Of a stretch of DNA of 64,000 bases, positions 11,821 through 23,754 are shown piece by piece. This DNA comes from Chrysogorgia sp. JL179-B06. Taxonomy: Eukaryota; Cnidaria; Anthozoa; Scleralcyonacea; Chrysogorgiidae. The number at the start of each line of letters is the position of its first letter. The first letter of the stretch is position 1. Position numbers and translations under genes: made by a program. The DNA lies in assembly GCA_035772405.1 (NCBI GenBank), contig JAYKKM010000504.1, positions 421,001 to 485,000 of the forward strand, given 5' to 3'. The notes under the pieces were generated by a model. It was not told the origin of the DNA. It saw only the letters and a program-made list of their open reading frames with translations, and did not search any database.

Positions 11821-14496
11821 TCTCTGTTTTTTAAGACATAATTATTTTTCTTTCATTCTAGTAGATTTATACTTTTTAGTTTTTTTGGTTAAAAGTTCGT
11901 GTTTCTTGTGCGAACTCTATTATCTGTATTGTTGTATCAGCATCTTTTTTTTAGGATTCATATTTTTGTAGTTTAGAGCAAATTTCTCTAACTAGGTTCC
12001 AAATTCACATAATTTTCTTTTTTCTATCAACATTTAGCCTTTTTTAATCCTAAGTCGTCCCATTTTCCAAAATGGGCAGTTATAAATATAAAATGGACAA
12101 TTCTAAAATTGAGTTTTTTGCTTTTTAGAGGAAATATTGAGTTGAAAAACCCTAACTAAAGTCTGACGTATGATATCATTGAAAATAATCTTATTTGGTA
12201 ACGGCCACAAGCATTCAAAATTTTCTGTCCACTAATAGGTAGTCTGGGCAACTCATGAACACCATATTTTCTAAATATTTCCCCATCACTTTCCCCCATA
12301 GCATGCCTCCTATAGCCTCTAAAATCTCCCACATACTCATGAATCCATATAGAGATCATATATAAGACTGCCATCTTGGATAAGTTGGGGAGCAAATTAA
12401 CAAAGCATGAAGGAAACGTCTTGCTTCCAGACCTTTTTCTCACTTCGAGAACCTCGGTTTTGTTCTGTACTTAATTTTTAAAAACCTTAATTTTCCTGCT
12501 GCATTGATTATTGAAGCAGACTGTCAGTGAATTTTTACAAGGACTACGACGTAAATTTGTAACCCAGATGGATTCGTCTTTTCCATCCCGAAAATGGAAA
12601 TCACAAACGGAAAACAGAATAGAAACGTGTTTGTCAAGAGAATTATTAAAGGTAACGTTTCAAATATTGAAAATAACTTACTAACCTTAGTAATTACCTG
12701 TACGAATTAAAAGGATTGAAGCAAACCTGGAGTCAAATTATGATAATTTTATACGCAGGTTTGCCAAAAAATACTATCAATTCCGATGTTATTTTTTTAA
12801 TTTCTTTATAATTTTACACACTGTAGACTGTATGTTTATAAAAAGTTTAATTCAGCTTTGTTGATTTCTTGTTCGTAACAGTCTGTTATATTTCTTTGGA
12901 AATTCATGTTACTGATATTGGCTGTAGAACTATTTTAATAATCTACAACAGTGCAGCACTTGAATGTCACTCGTACTGTAATGAATTTACAAAAATCGCT
13001 ACTAAAGTAAGATCAGTAAATATTGGAAGGCAGTTTCACATTGTATACAACGAGTTAACTTTTTGTTTATATAATTTGTAATTGTGTTTTAACTGAATCT
13101 TTATACGAGCACAAGTAAAATAATTCCCATCATATATCTTTTTCTTTTTTAGGCTTCAGTCTAAATTTGATGTCAATGCAATGATTACTCAGGATATAAC
13201 TAACTAAATTAAGTTATGTGCATCTGATTGACCTGAGTTCATGTGCTGAATTATTTCATTGTAAACCTGAAATATCAATGTTGTTTATAATAAATGACCT
13301 CTGTTTAGTTTTGTAAACACAAATGCTTGCTGTGATTTATATGGGACTAAAATGAAAATCCAGAATATGTACATGCAAAACTTTCGTTTTTTGTTTATAT
13401 CCGATTTATTCCTCTCTCAATGATTTACCTTGCTACCAAATGATTTATCTCATTGTCTTAATACATGTTTGTGATAATATACTCTACATTATATACATTT
13501 ATTTTTTAATACCATAAATAATTCTGCAATCTATTGTAATTTTGAATTTCAAAGTCTTGGTAACCCATAGTCTTTTATTTGAATTACCATGGTTTCTTCT
13601 TTCCCTTTTATACAAAAAGCTCTCACAAAACTTTAACTCTGGTTTTGTTCTATACCGCACAATATAAGATAAGACCTACAAGTATCCAAAATTATTTATC
13701 CGGTATTCAAAATTTAAGTATCCGGTATTTTATTTCAGTTGCCATGGTTCATTGTTTCCCTTTTATACAAAAAGCTCTCGCTAAACTTTAACACAATATA
13801 AGATAAGACCTACAAGATGTAGATATCTTTACAACTGAAGTGTATTTAAATTTCTGTAGTATAGATATATGTTAATATCTCTGTCACTGAAAAAGACAAT
13901 TAAGTCAAACAGGATTTTTTATAATTCACGCAAAAAGAACAAAGCTGGAAATAACAAGCAGGAAAATATACGCTCAAAAGGGAGTACTTATAGGTCCGAG
14001 TCTGTTAACCAAGCCTTCGTCGTCTTCAAAATATATCGTAGTCAAGTTCGTAAATTCAAGGCCTACAAAGGCAAACCCGTTTTCGCTTAAGGTGTTGGTA
14101 ATCAGTTACGTTGATATTTTTGCATGTAAAATGTACTGTGTTATTTAAACTTTTAATTTGATGTAGAGCACGAGTTCGTGATGTATGTCGTTGACGGAAT
14201 ATGTGAAAATCAGTTATTTGATCTATGAAAATCAGTCAATAAAAACAAATCAATCAATAATTTTAATTAATTATGCAAGATATCAAAGGTTTTAATGGTA
14301 AAATTGTTCCATTAGGGGTTATTGCGTGCACGTCTTTCCTTATGTAGTTTCTATACGGTAATACATGTACGTGATGTCTTACACTAATTATACACTGAAA
14401 TTACAAAATTAAGAACATTCATTTAACATAACAGGTAATTTTTGTGGTATTACAATTAGAACTTTCCAATGCATTCCTAAACTATTACGTCGACGA
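11821..14496. other. No supported gene
   Basis: AT-rich DNA with no recognised family. A direct duplication of about 85 bp (13590-13680 against 13742-13815, around cccttttatacaaaaagctct) is visible. Two plus-strand segments look exon-like: 12569-12652, an ATG frame ending AAG|GTAACG, and 13869-14090, a basic open frame ending in TAA. They could not be joined into a convincing transcript. Confidence 0.4.
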
Positions 14497-14840
14497 TCAT
14501 TTCTGGAAAATGTCTTCAGGAATGATGCGTATTTCATAGATTTCATTATCGCGCTGGCCTCCATCATCATAACGAACAAAATACGTTGTACCACTCGTGC
14601 TGATAATAGTACCGGCGTAATATCTCACTCTGTTAGGCCAGTAACCAATCACGCGTTGCCCTACTTCTATGCATTCTGATTTTGGCAGCTTGTCAAGAAC
14701 AACAGAAGCTCTATCATTTTTGTTTAGCCAGATAGTACCTCCATCATCGTAATTGATGAAAACGGTGGTGTCGGTGGATTTTGTGACAAAACCTCGGTAA
14801 TAAATACCATTCGTCCAGCGGGCAAAAACTCTTGCACCAA
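14497..14840 (-). CDS. Tudor-like repeat gene, last coding exon (B')
   Basis: This exon encodes two Tudor/agenet-like repeats (of the kind grouped as DUF4537). Each has a pattern 'G.RV.A.W.nG.YY.G.V', with W in the first strand and a F/Y-x-x-YDDG block about 20 residues later. Such barrels bind modified histones or other ligands; the function here is unknown. The acceptor is tcatAG|TTGGTGCAAG (minus strand), entering in phase 1. The frame ends at TGA (14497-14499) after PEDIFQK, where the sister exon B has a splice donor instead, so this is the 3' terminal coding exon. It is highly similar to exon B at 22104-22430. The apparent N-terminal hydrophobic run MLFLILPLF is intron sequence and not a signal peptide. 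Confidence 0.65.
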
Positions 14841-15399
14841 CTATGATTAAGAATAAAGGAAGTATGAGGAATAGCATTGATATACAAGAATATTATGAAG
14901 AACATAAGGAAAATAGAAGGAATAAATGATAATTGGGCACGACTAAGGTCAATGACATCGTTTATGTCGACAACATTTTAGCCCTGAAACCGAAAGTTGC
15001 CTTTCGGCCTCCCTGCATATATAGGCCTGTCGCGGTTGATGAACTGTTTACTACTCGTGTGCATCGTGGTTCTATTTCGCTCTAAAAAATTGATTGTTGA
15101 TAGTGGGATTCTATGAGTTGAAATTGAAAGTGAAACCGCTGCTGTACATCAACTATAAGCAAACCTTAAAATGGCGGTGTCCAGAAACATAAAATAGATA
15201 AATTTTGAAAAAGGAAATGATTTATCCAGAAAATCCAATAAAATACACATATCAACTTCATAAGTTATACTGATGTCAAAGAAAACACTGACATGAAATT
15301 CAACGTCCAATATGAAAAACTTTGGCAGAGATTTTGTATTGAAGAGTACTTTTCAGATGTTTTCTTGAATAGTCTCATTTTTTATCATTCTCAGTTGCC

Positions 15400-15665
15400 G
15401 CACCAAAACTGTGGAATTCATTACCACAGGAAATTAGAAGCATTGATACTTTAAGTAGTTTTAAGTCAGCACTTAAGACTTTTCTTTTTTTAAATTAATA
15501 GTTTTTTTTTGTTCATAATGGTAATATATGTAGTAGACTTTATCTTATAATGAAACTGTAATTAGTTTCATAAGTAACATTAGGAATATGTATATTGTTA
15601 TAAGAGCATTGAGACTATTGTATGATGCTCCTATTACGTCTTTGTTGTTGTTGTTGTTGTTATTA
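15400..15665 (+). mobile_element. 3' end of a CR1/L2-like LINE
   Basis: The plus strand codes VAAPKLWNSLPQEI, the usual C-terminal motif of a jockey-superfamily reverse transcriptase ORF. A 3' UTR follows, ending in tcctattacgtctttg and then a (TTG)n/(TTA)n tail. The same family end occurs at 32592-32990. It is 5' truncated, as is normal for dead LINE copies. Confidence 0.65.
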
Positions 15666-15867
15666 TTATTATTATTATTTTAAAAATTCGCACAGCTCAT
15701 TATCTTAACATCCCGCACCCTTAGGTGTCTAGCACATGTCTCAATATTCTTGCAGTTCCCAACAAACAAGCTTTTTGAAGTATCTGAAAGTCAATTCTAA
15801 TTTCGAGCCGTTCCAATAATGATGGGTACAATTGTTACTTCTTTATATTGCCATATTTTTTTAAATA

Positions 15868-16527
15868 TTATAATATTAATAATATAAAAATTTCTCTTTT
15901 TAGAACTTGATACTTTTCTACTTTTTCCTTTTCTTTCTGCAGAACTCTTGGATCAAATGGGCATGCAACATCTATCAGTGCGCTGCAGCATCTCTTCTTT
16001 TTATTTAGTACTAGTATATCTGGGCGGGAATGTTCTATCTTATTATCAGTTTGGATTTTCATATCCCAGAGAGAGAAGTATTACATTCACATTTTCAGTG
16101 ACAGTTTCTGGCTTATGCTCGTACCACTTTTCCGCATGCTCCAGCTTGTATTTCTTACATAACTCCCAAGGATCACCTGAGCAATTTTGTCGTGTCTCCA
16201 GTTCGTATACTGCTTTTGGGTTAACATCTTACATTCCGAAGCAATATGTGCTATTGTCTCATCACGCTCTCCACATAACCTACAATCAGCCGATATATCT
16301 TCTGTGTCAATCACTTTCCTGATGTACCTAGTTCGTAATGCCTGATCTTGTGCCGCCATCAACATTCCTTCTGTTTCTTTCTTCAGGTTTCCTCTTTTTA
16401 ACCAATCCCAAGTCTTACTATCTCTATAACTTCCTCTGTACTTGTGTAGAATTTCCCATGTTGTCAATTCTTTCCTTATACTTATCTCGTCTAGAATTCT
16501 GGATCTCCTTTTTCTCTTTCCCTCCAT
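15868..16527 (-). pseudogene. C-terminal part of a LINE with zinc knuckle and restriction-like endonuclease
   Basis: The minus strand codes ALRTRYIRKVIDTEDIS followed by a CRLCGERDETIAHIASEC zinc-binding motif. After a frame break near 16090 come RPDILVLNKKKR and ALIDVACPFD. The C-x2-C...H-x4-C finger followed by a PD...D-type nuclease is the C-terminal arrangement of site-specific R2/NeSL-like non-LTR retrotransposons and related cnidarian elements. The RT domain is missing. Only the last ~200 residues remain, and they are frameshifted. Confidence 0.6.
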
Positions 16528-16540
16528 CTAACATCTCCTC

Positions 16541-16541
<1 letters not shown>

Positions 16542-16608
<67 letters not shown>
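16542..16608. repeat. (ATT)n microsatellite
   Basis: About 22 ATT units directly 5' (minus sense) of the R2-like LINE fragment. Confidence 0.95.
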
Positions 16609-16610
<2 letters not shown>

Positions 16611-16768
16611 CAAATCTTATGAAAACATCATTTCTCGAGTACAAGAGAAGATACCGTCAAATTATTAATATTACGAATGAAAGTCTTTGATTTAACTATT
16701 AATTTTATTTTATTACAGTTCACCTTTAACATACAATATCGAAGCAAGTGGTGACAAAATTAACTAAC

Positions 16769-17110
16769 CTTCATAGGGAGACACGTGATCTCGGAATATT
16801 CGCAGATCACAGTTCTTGTAAACATCTTCACCGTTGTCATCAAAGCGAACTGCAAAGTTATCAACTGAGCGGATTTCTTTGACGTAACCAATGTAATATT
16901 TATGGCCTCCTTTCCACGTGCTAATCACATGCGAGCCAGCTTTCACTTCATTTGGGCATTCATCTCGAATAACGGCCGATATGTCCGATATGCTGTGAAT
17001 TATCTTGCCACCGTCATCGAACAAAATTGCATATTTATCAAAAGAGCTATCTTCCACTTTACCAGCGTAGTATATGTTATTGGTCCAACGAGCGATAACA
17101 CGGTCACGAA
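16769..17110 (-). CDS. Tudor-like repeat gene, exon A'
   Basis: A 342-nt exon with clear borders on the minus strand: acceptor ttcattctAG|TTCGTGACCG and donor TATGAAG|GTTAGTTAAT. It enters and leaves in phase 1, so it can be duplicated or skipped without changing the frame. It codes for two Tudor-like repeats: one with RVIARWTNNIYYAGKV and an ILFDDGG strand, and a second with GSHVISTWKGG, YYIGYV and VRFDDNGED. It is nearly identical to exon A at 23260-23601, and about 130 bp of upstream intron is also conserved between the copies. Exon B' (14497-14840) is next downstream. Confidence 0.7.
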
Positions 17111-17589
17111 CTAGAATGAAATAATAAAATAATTCAAATGATGATATGATGATGCGAGATCTGCATGTTTGTGAACACCAAACTGACCATATACTGCAGC
17201 AATCACAGGAATTACTTCGACGCCAAATAAATTGGTCAATATAAATAGCTCTTTCTGGATGACGTTGACATTAAAGGTAAAAACCGTTGCTTAGATGGTT
17301 CGAAGATCAAATTTTAAAATTATTTATTCGCGGGAACATTACGCGCTATTACCAAAATACCGGTACGCTTTTTGCTTTATATAAATATTAACGTCGCCTG
17401 TAGGAAAAAAATCAAATTTTTGAAAACGAAAAATTTAGAGCATTTTATAATATGCACTTTCATGTTTTGTTTTGTTTTCCATGGAAACCATTTGTTTTCC
17501 ACTGAATAAAAGCATAATAAAATACATATTATGAATTGAACATCATTTTGTAAAAAGCGATCATCTCCGAGTAGAGACAAGCTCTCCGA

Positions 17590-17965
17590 GTAGAGACAAA
17601 ATCAAAATGAGGCTTTCAACGCTTTGATTTGGCAGCGTGCAACCAAGGAGACATCCTCCAGACTACCAACTATTGAACTGGCAACATTATTAGCTGTTGG
17701 CCATTTCAATAATGGTGCTACAACAATTTTATCTGTGCTGAAAAACCTTGAAATCAATGCGGGAAGTAACAGCAAGAACTGCAAGCTAGAAACTGGACTT
17801 TGACCGACTCAGTCATTCCGGGCGAAAAAGCTCGGAGCCACATAAAAAGATGAGGGGTGAAAATAGACAAAGGAAAAAAGGCTACACTGATACTCAGGAC
17901 GAAAGTCTTCAGTATGAAGCTGGTGCATTGCGAGCATCTATCTACCTTGAAGTGAATGTTCACAC
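17590..17965 (+). pseudogene. Degenerate transposon-type protein fragment
   Basis: A plus-strand frame contains ELATLLAVGHFNNGATTILSV followed by frame-broken KARSHIKR-like and QYEAGALRASI-like pieces. The layout (a 'CFNDG...VLEKLG' block then a basic tail) resembles the C-terminal part of an abundant transposon-associated protein family in invertebrates, recalled only loosely. The fragment is short and interrupted; the assignment is tentative. Confidence 0.3.
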
Positions 17966-19640
17966 CAAACTTTGCAACTGATTTCCTTGATTTGTTATTT
18001 TTAGGGGTTACCGGGATTTATTTTTGTCATATCGTCAAAAAGATAAAAGATATTAACAGTACATTTTCACTGTGTATTCATGTCACTTTTTGTTGTGCAG
18101 TTAACTAGGACTTTTTAGTTTGGACTATGCAAGCATAAGTTATTAAAGGAATACCAAATTGTTTTCCGTGCAGGATACTGTGATGCAAACACGCCTGATG
18201 TTGCGAGACTTCCGAAAAGCGTTAAAAACCACGAGCCGATAGCGGAGTGTTTTTTAGCTTATCGGAAGTCGAGCAATGATGAGAATAGAAATTCTCCCAA
18301 TAATTATCAACTACCAATCATAATTCCTCTCCAACAGCAGTCGAGCAGGCCGAATAGCTGAAATTTGTTTTGCCGACAACAAAGAGAAGAATATGGTAAA
18401 AAACTAGACTTTGAATATCAAAAATACTGACTAGTTTTAGGCAAAAGCTTAATCATTACTGGAATCAGCCGTCTCAGGGTTTGGCTTGTTGTTTCAAAGC
18501 GAACAGACAGATATTATGGGCAGCAACTGTCGCTCTGGAAAAGTCTTCGCTGTCTTTTTCATAATTTCACTGGAATATTTTGGATTTTAAGTCGAGAGCT
18601 GTTGGGTATTTTACTTCGTATAGATAAAGATTGTTCTTTTCCCAGTGAGTTCATCAGGCAAGAAAATAGAAGGTATTTAAACAGTATATATTTTTCTCGC
18701 GAGTTTATTGCTTTCAAAACATGCCCTTTTCAAACCTCGTTGTTTTGTTTAACTTCGCTATTGAACAGATAGTTTTCTCACAATACAAAAACTATATTCT
18801 GTTGTTTTTTTGTTTTAACTTATAACGTAAACGGAATGAGATGAAAAACGCCACTTGAAATTGCTGTAAATTCCCGTGAAGGATACTCTCATCCTGCACG
18901 GGTATTGACCAATCAAATTGCTTGTTAATGTGTACATGTTATTTTATAAATAATTTTCCTTCACCTTCATTGAGGAGGATAAAAGGTTGTGAAAGTATTA
19001 TCATAGCTACTTGATCCTAGTTCCTTCCACAGCCCTAGCATTTCTGATAATATTCACAAATGTTTAGAATCCCACTTTACTTATATTTAACAATTATAGA
19101 CAACGAGCCCGAGTTTTCTATGAGCTGATAGTCAACGAGGGCGAAGCCCGAGTTGACTATCGCTCATAGAAAACGAGGGCGAGTTGTCTAATTGTTTTAG
19201 TATAAATTTACAAGTTTCTAACACATACAAAAAATTATTTCGCATTTTTCATAAAATAAATATGTAAATAACGTTAACCTTACGTGAACACGCGTCCGAT
19301 TGTTTTCCGACTTTTGTCCGACTGTTGCCGAGTGATGAGCTAGTGAAAGCATCACGTGTTCGACAGATCAAACGAACATCAATTGATCAGACAACAGATC
19401 AAGCCAACAAAGGCAGAGTCAAAACAAAGGCAGAGTCTCAAGTCTAAAGAAACTTTTCAACACTTGTTAACAGAAATTGCAAGGATAAGTTTACATGGGC
19501 GATCCAAAGTAATTGTTGTTGACGATATTCACCGAACAACCTTGAAACTGGAAATTTGGAGCTGATTTTTAAAGATGGTGATTGATCGATGTTTACATCA
19601 ACAACTGAGAACGGTGGTCGAGCTGAAATTGTAGACTGAG
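17966..19640. other. Gene-free stretch with foldback arms
   Basis: No gene supported. It contains foldback sequences near 18200-18280 (gagacttccgaaaagcg / agcttatcggaagtcgagc) and 19089-19197 (listed separately). It is intronic to the Tudor-like gene if exons B and A' are joined. Confidence 0.45.
19089..19197. mobile_element. Foldback element
   Basis: Nested inverted repeats pair acaattatagacaacgag with gagttgtctaattgt, gttttctatgagc with gctcatagaaaac, and agtcaacgagggc with gcccgagttgact. The whole segment can fold into one long hairpin. Confidence 0.65.
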
Positions 19641-19646
19641 GAACGG

Positions 19647-20921
19647 CTATGGGCATTCTTCCCTTCCTTTGTTGTCGCCAGAGCTTGTATTAACGACGAA
19701 TTCGCTTAGAATCGCCGACATCTCCTTTTGTTGAAAAGACAGCCTGTTGCTGCAAGACTCGATACTCGCATCGGACTTGTGGCCAGTGACACATTTTATA
19801 TGGCGGGTTTCAACATCTGCATTTGACAAAACTGTCACAGACGTTGCTCGTATGCAATGATTGCTCAACGGGGGATTTATATTGGCATTTTTGGACATGG
19901 TACGCATCATGGAGTTGAGAGAATTCTGACCAAGAGGCGAATTACAAAACCAAACAGATTCCACTTCTGCGTTGAACTTTGAAGAGTTATCTCTTGGCCT
20001 CTGGAAAAGGAAATCTGCAGCTGGATGGAGATGACTGAGGAAATTTTTTAAAGTTTCCGCAGGGCATCTTGGAGACTCACGGACTTCAAACATTTTGCCA
20101 TCTGACTCATCTTCTTCGTCGACAAGACCGCCTTGATGATTTTTAGTGGCTAATATAGCTCCCGGAACGTCGCGTTCGAGCCCAAAATAGCGTTTTCCAC
20201 CAGGGGTTGCTCTTAATACCAACATCTCTTTTTTCATTTGCCTTTGGTTCTCACGACCTCTTTTACCAAAGTAAAAAGTGACGTAAACCAAGCAGTACCC
20301 AGGAGTTGTGGGGGACATTTTGAATTCGCCAAACCAAGCTGTTCTTCTTGAAACAACTTTTCAACCTCTTCCTTTGTTATGGGATGTTTGTGGACAACAC
20401 CTGCAATTTTTCCTTCTCTTCGCAAGGATTTTGAAAATGCTTCAAGAGCATCATTGGCTTGTTTGAATTGAGGGTCGTTTATTATCGACCAAGGCTTGTT
20501 GTTTGGGGCGCCTCTAACAAATCTTTCGACTGCTGCACGGATGGATTTTAGTGACGATAATTTGAAGAAAGAACCGTCTTTCTTGCGAACACAAAGGTAA
20601 AACTTTTTTAAGCAATTTGCCAACTCTTCTTTTGACATTTCTTGTATTGAAACTGTGTATTCAGGTCGAGTTTCTAGCCATTCTGTTTAAAACAAGGCGG
20701 AAACTTCGCATGAAAAATTTTTTAGGAAATATATTTTTGTTAGCGAAAAAGCGTTTTCAAAACTTGTTTGTTATAATGTTTGAAGTTAACAAAGACACTA
20801 TTATCTTACCATTAATCATTCTCATTCCATATTTTGTTGCAGTTTGGGTTCTTTTTGGAACTGCTGCCTCAATTAAATTTTCAATTTCTTCATTTGAAAT
20901 GTCAGCAAATCTCGACGCCAT
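19647..20921 (-). pseudogene. Crypton-type tyrosine recombinase gene, spliced, frameshifted
   Basis: Exon 1 (20921-20810, ATG, 37 codons, phase 1) ends AATG|GTAAGA. A 127 bp intron ends TTTTAAACAG, and exon 2 starts at 20682 and runs to a stop near 19647. The protein resembles the Crypton-derived recombinase-like family (DUF3504, as in QRICH1/ZMYM/KCTD1-related proteins): an N-terminal helical domain, then a catalytic core with NHCIRAT (the HxxR box), CVTGHKS (second histidine) and SIESCSNR. Family members normally have tyrosine where this copy has Cys (codon 19752-19754), so it should be catalytically dead. A one-base deletion near 20285 (after GTAWF) breaks the frame. It lies on the same strand as, and within an intron of, the Tudor-like gene. 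Confidence 0.6.
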
Positions 20922-20954
20922 TGTTGCGAAAAAAATTAAAGAGCTTTGTTAAAA

Positions 20955-22040
20955 GCATATTATAAGACGCCCAGTGATTGGTCAATTTCTTTAAAAGGAT
21001 AGTTTTCATTGGCTTATTCCAGAGGTTTATATCAGCGGATAGTAACTCCTGTAATAGCCAATGAAAATTGAGGATTTTTGATAGAAACTTGTAAATTTAT
21101 ACTAATTGGAGATATTAACTATCTCGCAAACCCTTATTTCGATCCATCCCAAAAGGCGTGGTCGGAATTAAGGGTGTAGCTTTTGTGGAATTTAAGAAAT
21201 AAGCACCATTTTTTTTTGTTAATCTGCTGAGTATGTTACGTCTGCCCATATAAAATTTAGTACGAATGATTTCCACCTGCACATTGTATATATTTACCAT
21301 AAATACTGTACACAAAACTAGAACATTCTAAAGTCTAAACATTACTTTATAAAATAAATAAAAAACGTAGTCGCTCTGCGTTATAACGGCACTGGTGAAG
21401 CCAGTAAAACACTCGGCTGTCGCCATTATAAACATCTGTGCTGTTATAACTAGATAATCACACGCGCATTTTACCTTTATATATACGTCATCGACAAAGA
21501 ACTATTTATATTGAGTCCCAATATGGCGTCGGCGCAATTCCTGTTTCTAGCTGCAAGTTCTCTCTATATATATATAGTGGTAGTAATACCGGGAAAAGAA
21601 TTGGGTATATTACAAGTAATATTAAATATTTATATTCCAAATTCAAAAAATATATATTAAAAAAGCACTCTAAATTTTCCTTCGACATAATTCCTTAATA
21701 ACACTTTTCCATGCTTCGTCCAGGTAAACTTGAAGTGCTTATCCCTCTTGAACTGTTTGACTTCCTTCAACAACTTTTTTCCTTTCTGCGTTAAACTTTC
21801 GTTAACATATAATGGCAATTGTTGCGCGAAGCCTAGATCAAACGAACTCTTCCAGCTAAGGCGGCAGGCGAGGATCCAGACTGTTGCTCGAGGGACAGTC
21901 AGAGTGATTTCAGATAAATATGCGAATTCAAAATATTGCGCATTACGACAATCACTTCAATGCCTAAGAAACTAGAGCTCGCTAAAGTAAAATATTCTTA
22001 AACATTAAACTGCAAGTGAACAGAGTGATTATGAACGATC
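20955..22040. other. Gene-free stretch
   Basis: Intronic if the Tudor-like exons are joined. It holds a partial foldback arm near 21395-21475 related to the one near 8690-8755. No supported coding region. Confidence 0.4.
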
Positions 22041-22103
22041 ACATACACAATTAGTGTCAAAAATGAAATTGACCATTGACCATTGTTAACACCATTAACT
22101 CAC

Positions 22104-22430
22104 CTTCGGGAATGATGCGTATTTCATAGATTTCATTATCGCGCTGGTCTCCATCATCATAACGAACAAAATACGTTGTACCACTCATACTGATAATAGT
22201 ACCGGGGTAATATCTCACTCTGTTAGGCCAGTAACCAATCACGCGTTGCCCTACTTCTATGCGTTCTGAATTTGGCAGCTTGTCAAGAACAACAGAGGCT
22301 CTATAATTTTTGTTTAGCCAGATAGCATCTCCATCATCGTAATTGATGAAAACGGTGGTGTCGGTTGATTTCGTGACAAAACCTCGGTAATAAAGACCAT
22401 TCGACCAGCGGGCAAAAACTCTTGCACCAA
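22104..22430 (-). CDS. Tudor-like repeat gene, exon B
   Basis: A 327-nt exon, phase 1-1, with acceptor aatcatAG|TTGGTGCAAG and donor CCCGAAG|GTGAGTTAAT on the minus strand. It encodes two Tudor-like repeats: GARVFARWSNGLYYRGFV with INYDDGD, then GQRVIGYWPNRVRYYPGTI with VRYDDGD. It is close to exon B' at 14497-14840, differing by scattered substitutions and by having a donor instead of the terminal stop. About 110 bp of upstream intron is also conserved with B'. Confidence 0.7.
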
Positions 22431-22919
22431 CTATGATTAAGAATAAAGGAAATATGAGGAATAGCATTGATATTCAAGAATATTATGAAGAACATGAGGA
22501 AAAATAGAAGTAATAAATGATAATTGCACACGACGTTCAACGCTCTCCTAATAATCGTCACCTTAGTATATATATATTAAACTCCTTAGTTGATTAATTA
22601 CTTGATTCACACATTCGACAGTTACGAGTTAAAGGAATCACTGCTGTTAGTCTGACTGGGGATACCATCGAAGAGCAAAGAATTTGCGATGGAAACTATT
22701 ACTTTGTGTTTGGCGTAGAACCTCTGGGACCAGGGTTAGGGTTATGTTTTCCATAATCGCAGAATCGAAGAGATTTATTGTGGATTGTTAATTGTTTACT
22801 TGTGAAATGTCTAACCCACCACTCCCTAATTAGATCCTATCGACTTTCGAAATGTTTTTGATTGGTTAATTATTAATTAGATTAACGCAACACGAAAGTG
22901 AGATTGCTTGCTCGTGCGA

Positions 22920-23200
22920 CCAGAGGTCTGTTTTCGGGGGGGGGAGGAGGCGGCGTAGAACCTCTGGGACCAGGGTAGCTTCGCCTCCGTTTTCAACAAA
23001 CGTTCGAGAGCGAGTGTTTCACCGGGATATCCAAACACGAGAAAACAATATATGAAAACACGAGCGCGTAGCTCGAGTGTTTTTGTTAAATGTTTTCGAG
23101 TGTTTGGATATTACGGTGGGACACGAGCTCGAGTTGTTCATATGACTTCTCAAATGAGTCCGAACGCTGTTACCTATAATTGAATATAGGTAATGATTTA
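22920..23200. other. Foldback-like AT/GC sequence between exons A and B
   Basis: Inverted words such as tccaaacacgagaaaac / gttttcgagtgtttgga and a direct repeat of 'gcgtagaacctctgggaccagggt' (22714 and 22952) are visible. No gene. Confidence 0.4.
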
Positions 23201-23259
23201 ATGTGTTTTGGTATTATGTTTTGGTATTATCGAAGCAAATGGTGACAAAATTAACTAAC

Positions 23260-23601
23260 CTTCACAGGGAGACACGTGCTCTGGGAATATTCGCAAATCA
23301 CATTTCGTGTAAAAATCCTCATCATTGTTATCAAAGCGAACTGCAATGTTATCAACTGAGTGGACTTCTTTGACGTAGCCAATGTAATATTTACTACCTC
23401 CTTTCCACGTGCTAATCACATGCGATCCAGCTTGCACTTCATTTGGGCATTCATCTCGAATAACGGCCGATATGTCCGATATGTCGTGAATTATCTTGTC
23501 ACCGTCATCGAACAATATTGCATATTTACCAGAAGAGCTATCTTCCACTTTACCAGAGTAGTATTTGTTATTGGTCCAACGAGCGATAACACGGTCACCA
23601 A
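23260..23601 (-). CDS. Tudor-like repeat gene, exon A
   Basis: A 342-nt exon, phase 1-1, with acceptor ttcattctAG|TTGGTGACCG and donor TGTGAAG|GTTAGTTAAT. It encodes two Tudor-like repeats (RVIARWTNNKYYSGKV with ILFDDGD; GSHVISTWKGG, YYIGYV, VRFDNNDED). It is the most 5' recognised exon of the gene. The true 5' exons, with the start codon, were not found to the right, where BEL and SINE sequences begin; they may be further away or lost. Confidence 0.7.
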
Positions 23602-23754
23602 CTAGAATGAAAAATAAAAGAATTCGAATGATGATATGAAATCTGCATGTTTGTAAACACCAAACTGACCAAATACTGCAATCACAGCAATTCCCCTACG
23701 CCATATTGGTTAATATAAATAGCTCTTTGTTGTAGTGAGTAAGGAAGATCTTGA

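Noticed and set aside
12569..14090. Possible small plus-strand host gene (ATG exon at 12569-12652, basic last exon at 13869-14090)
   Set aside because: One donor-like site and one open frame are visible, but no combination of introns keeps a convincing frame between them.
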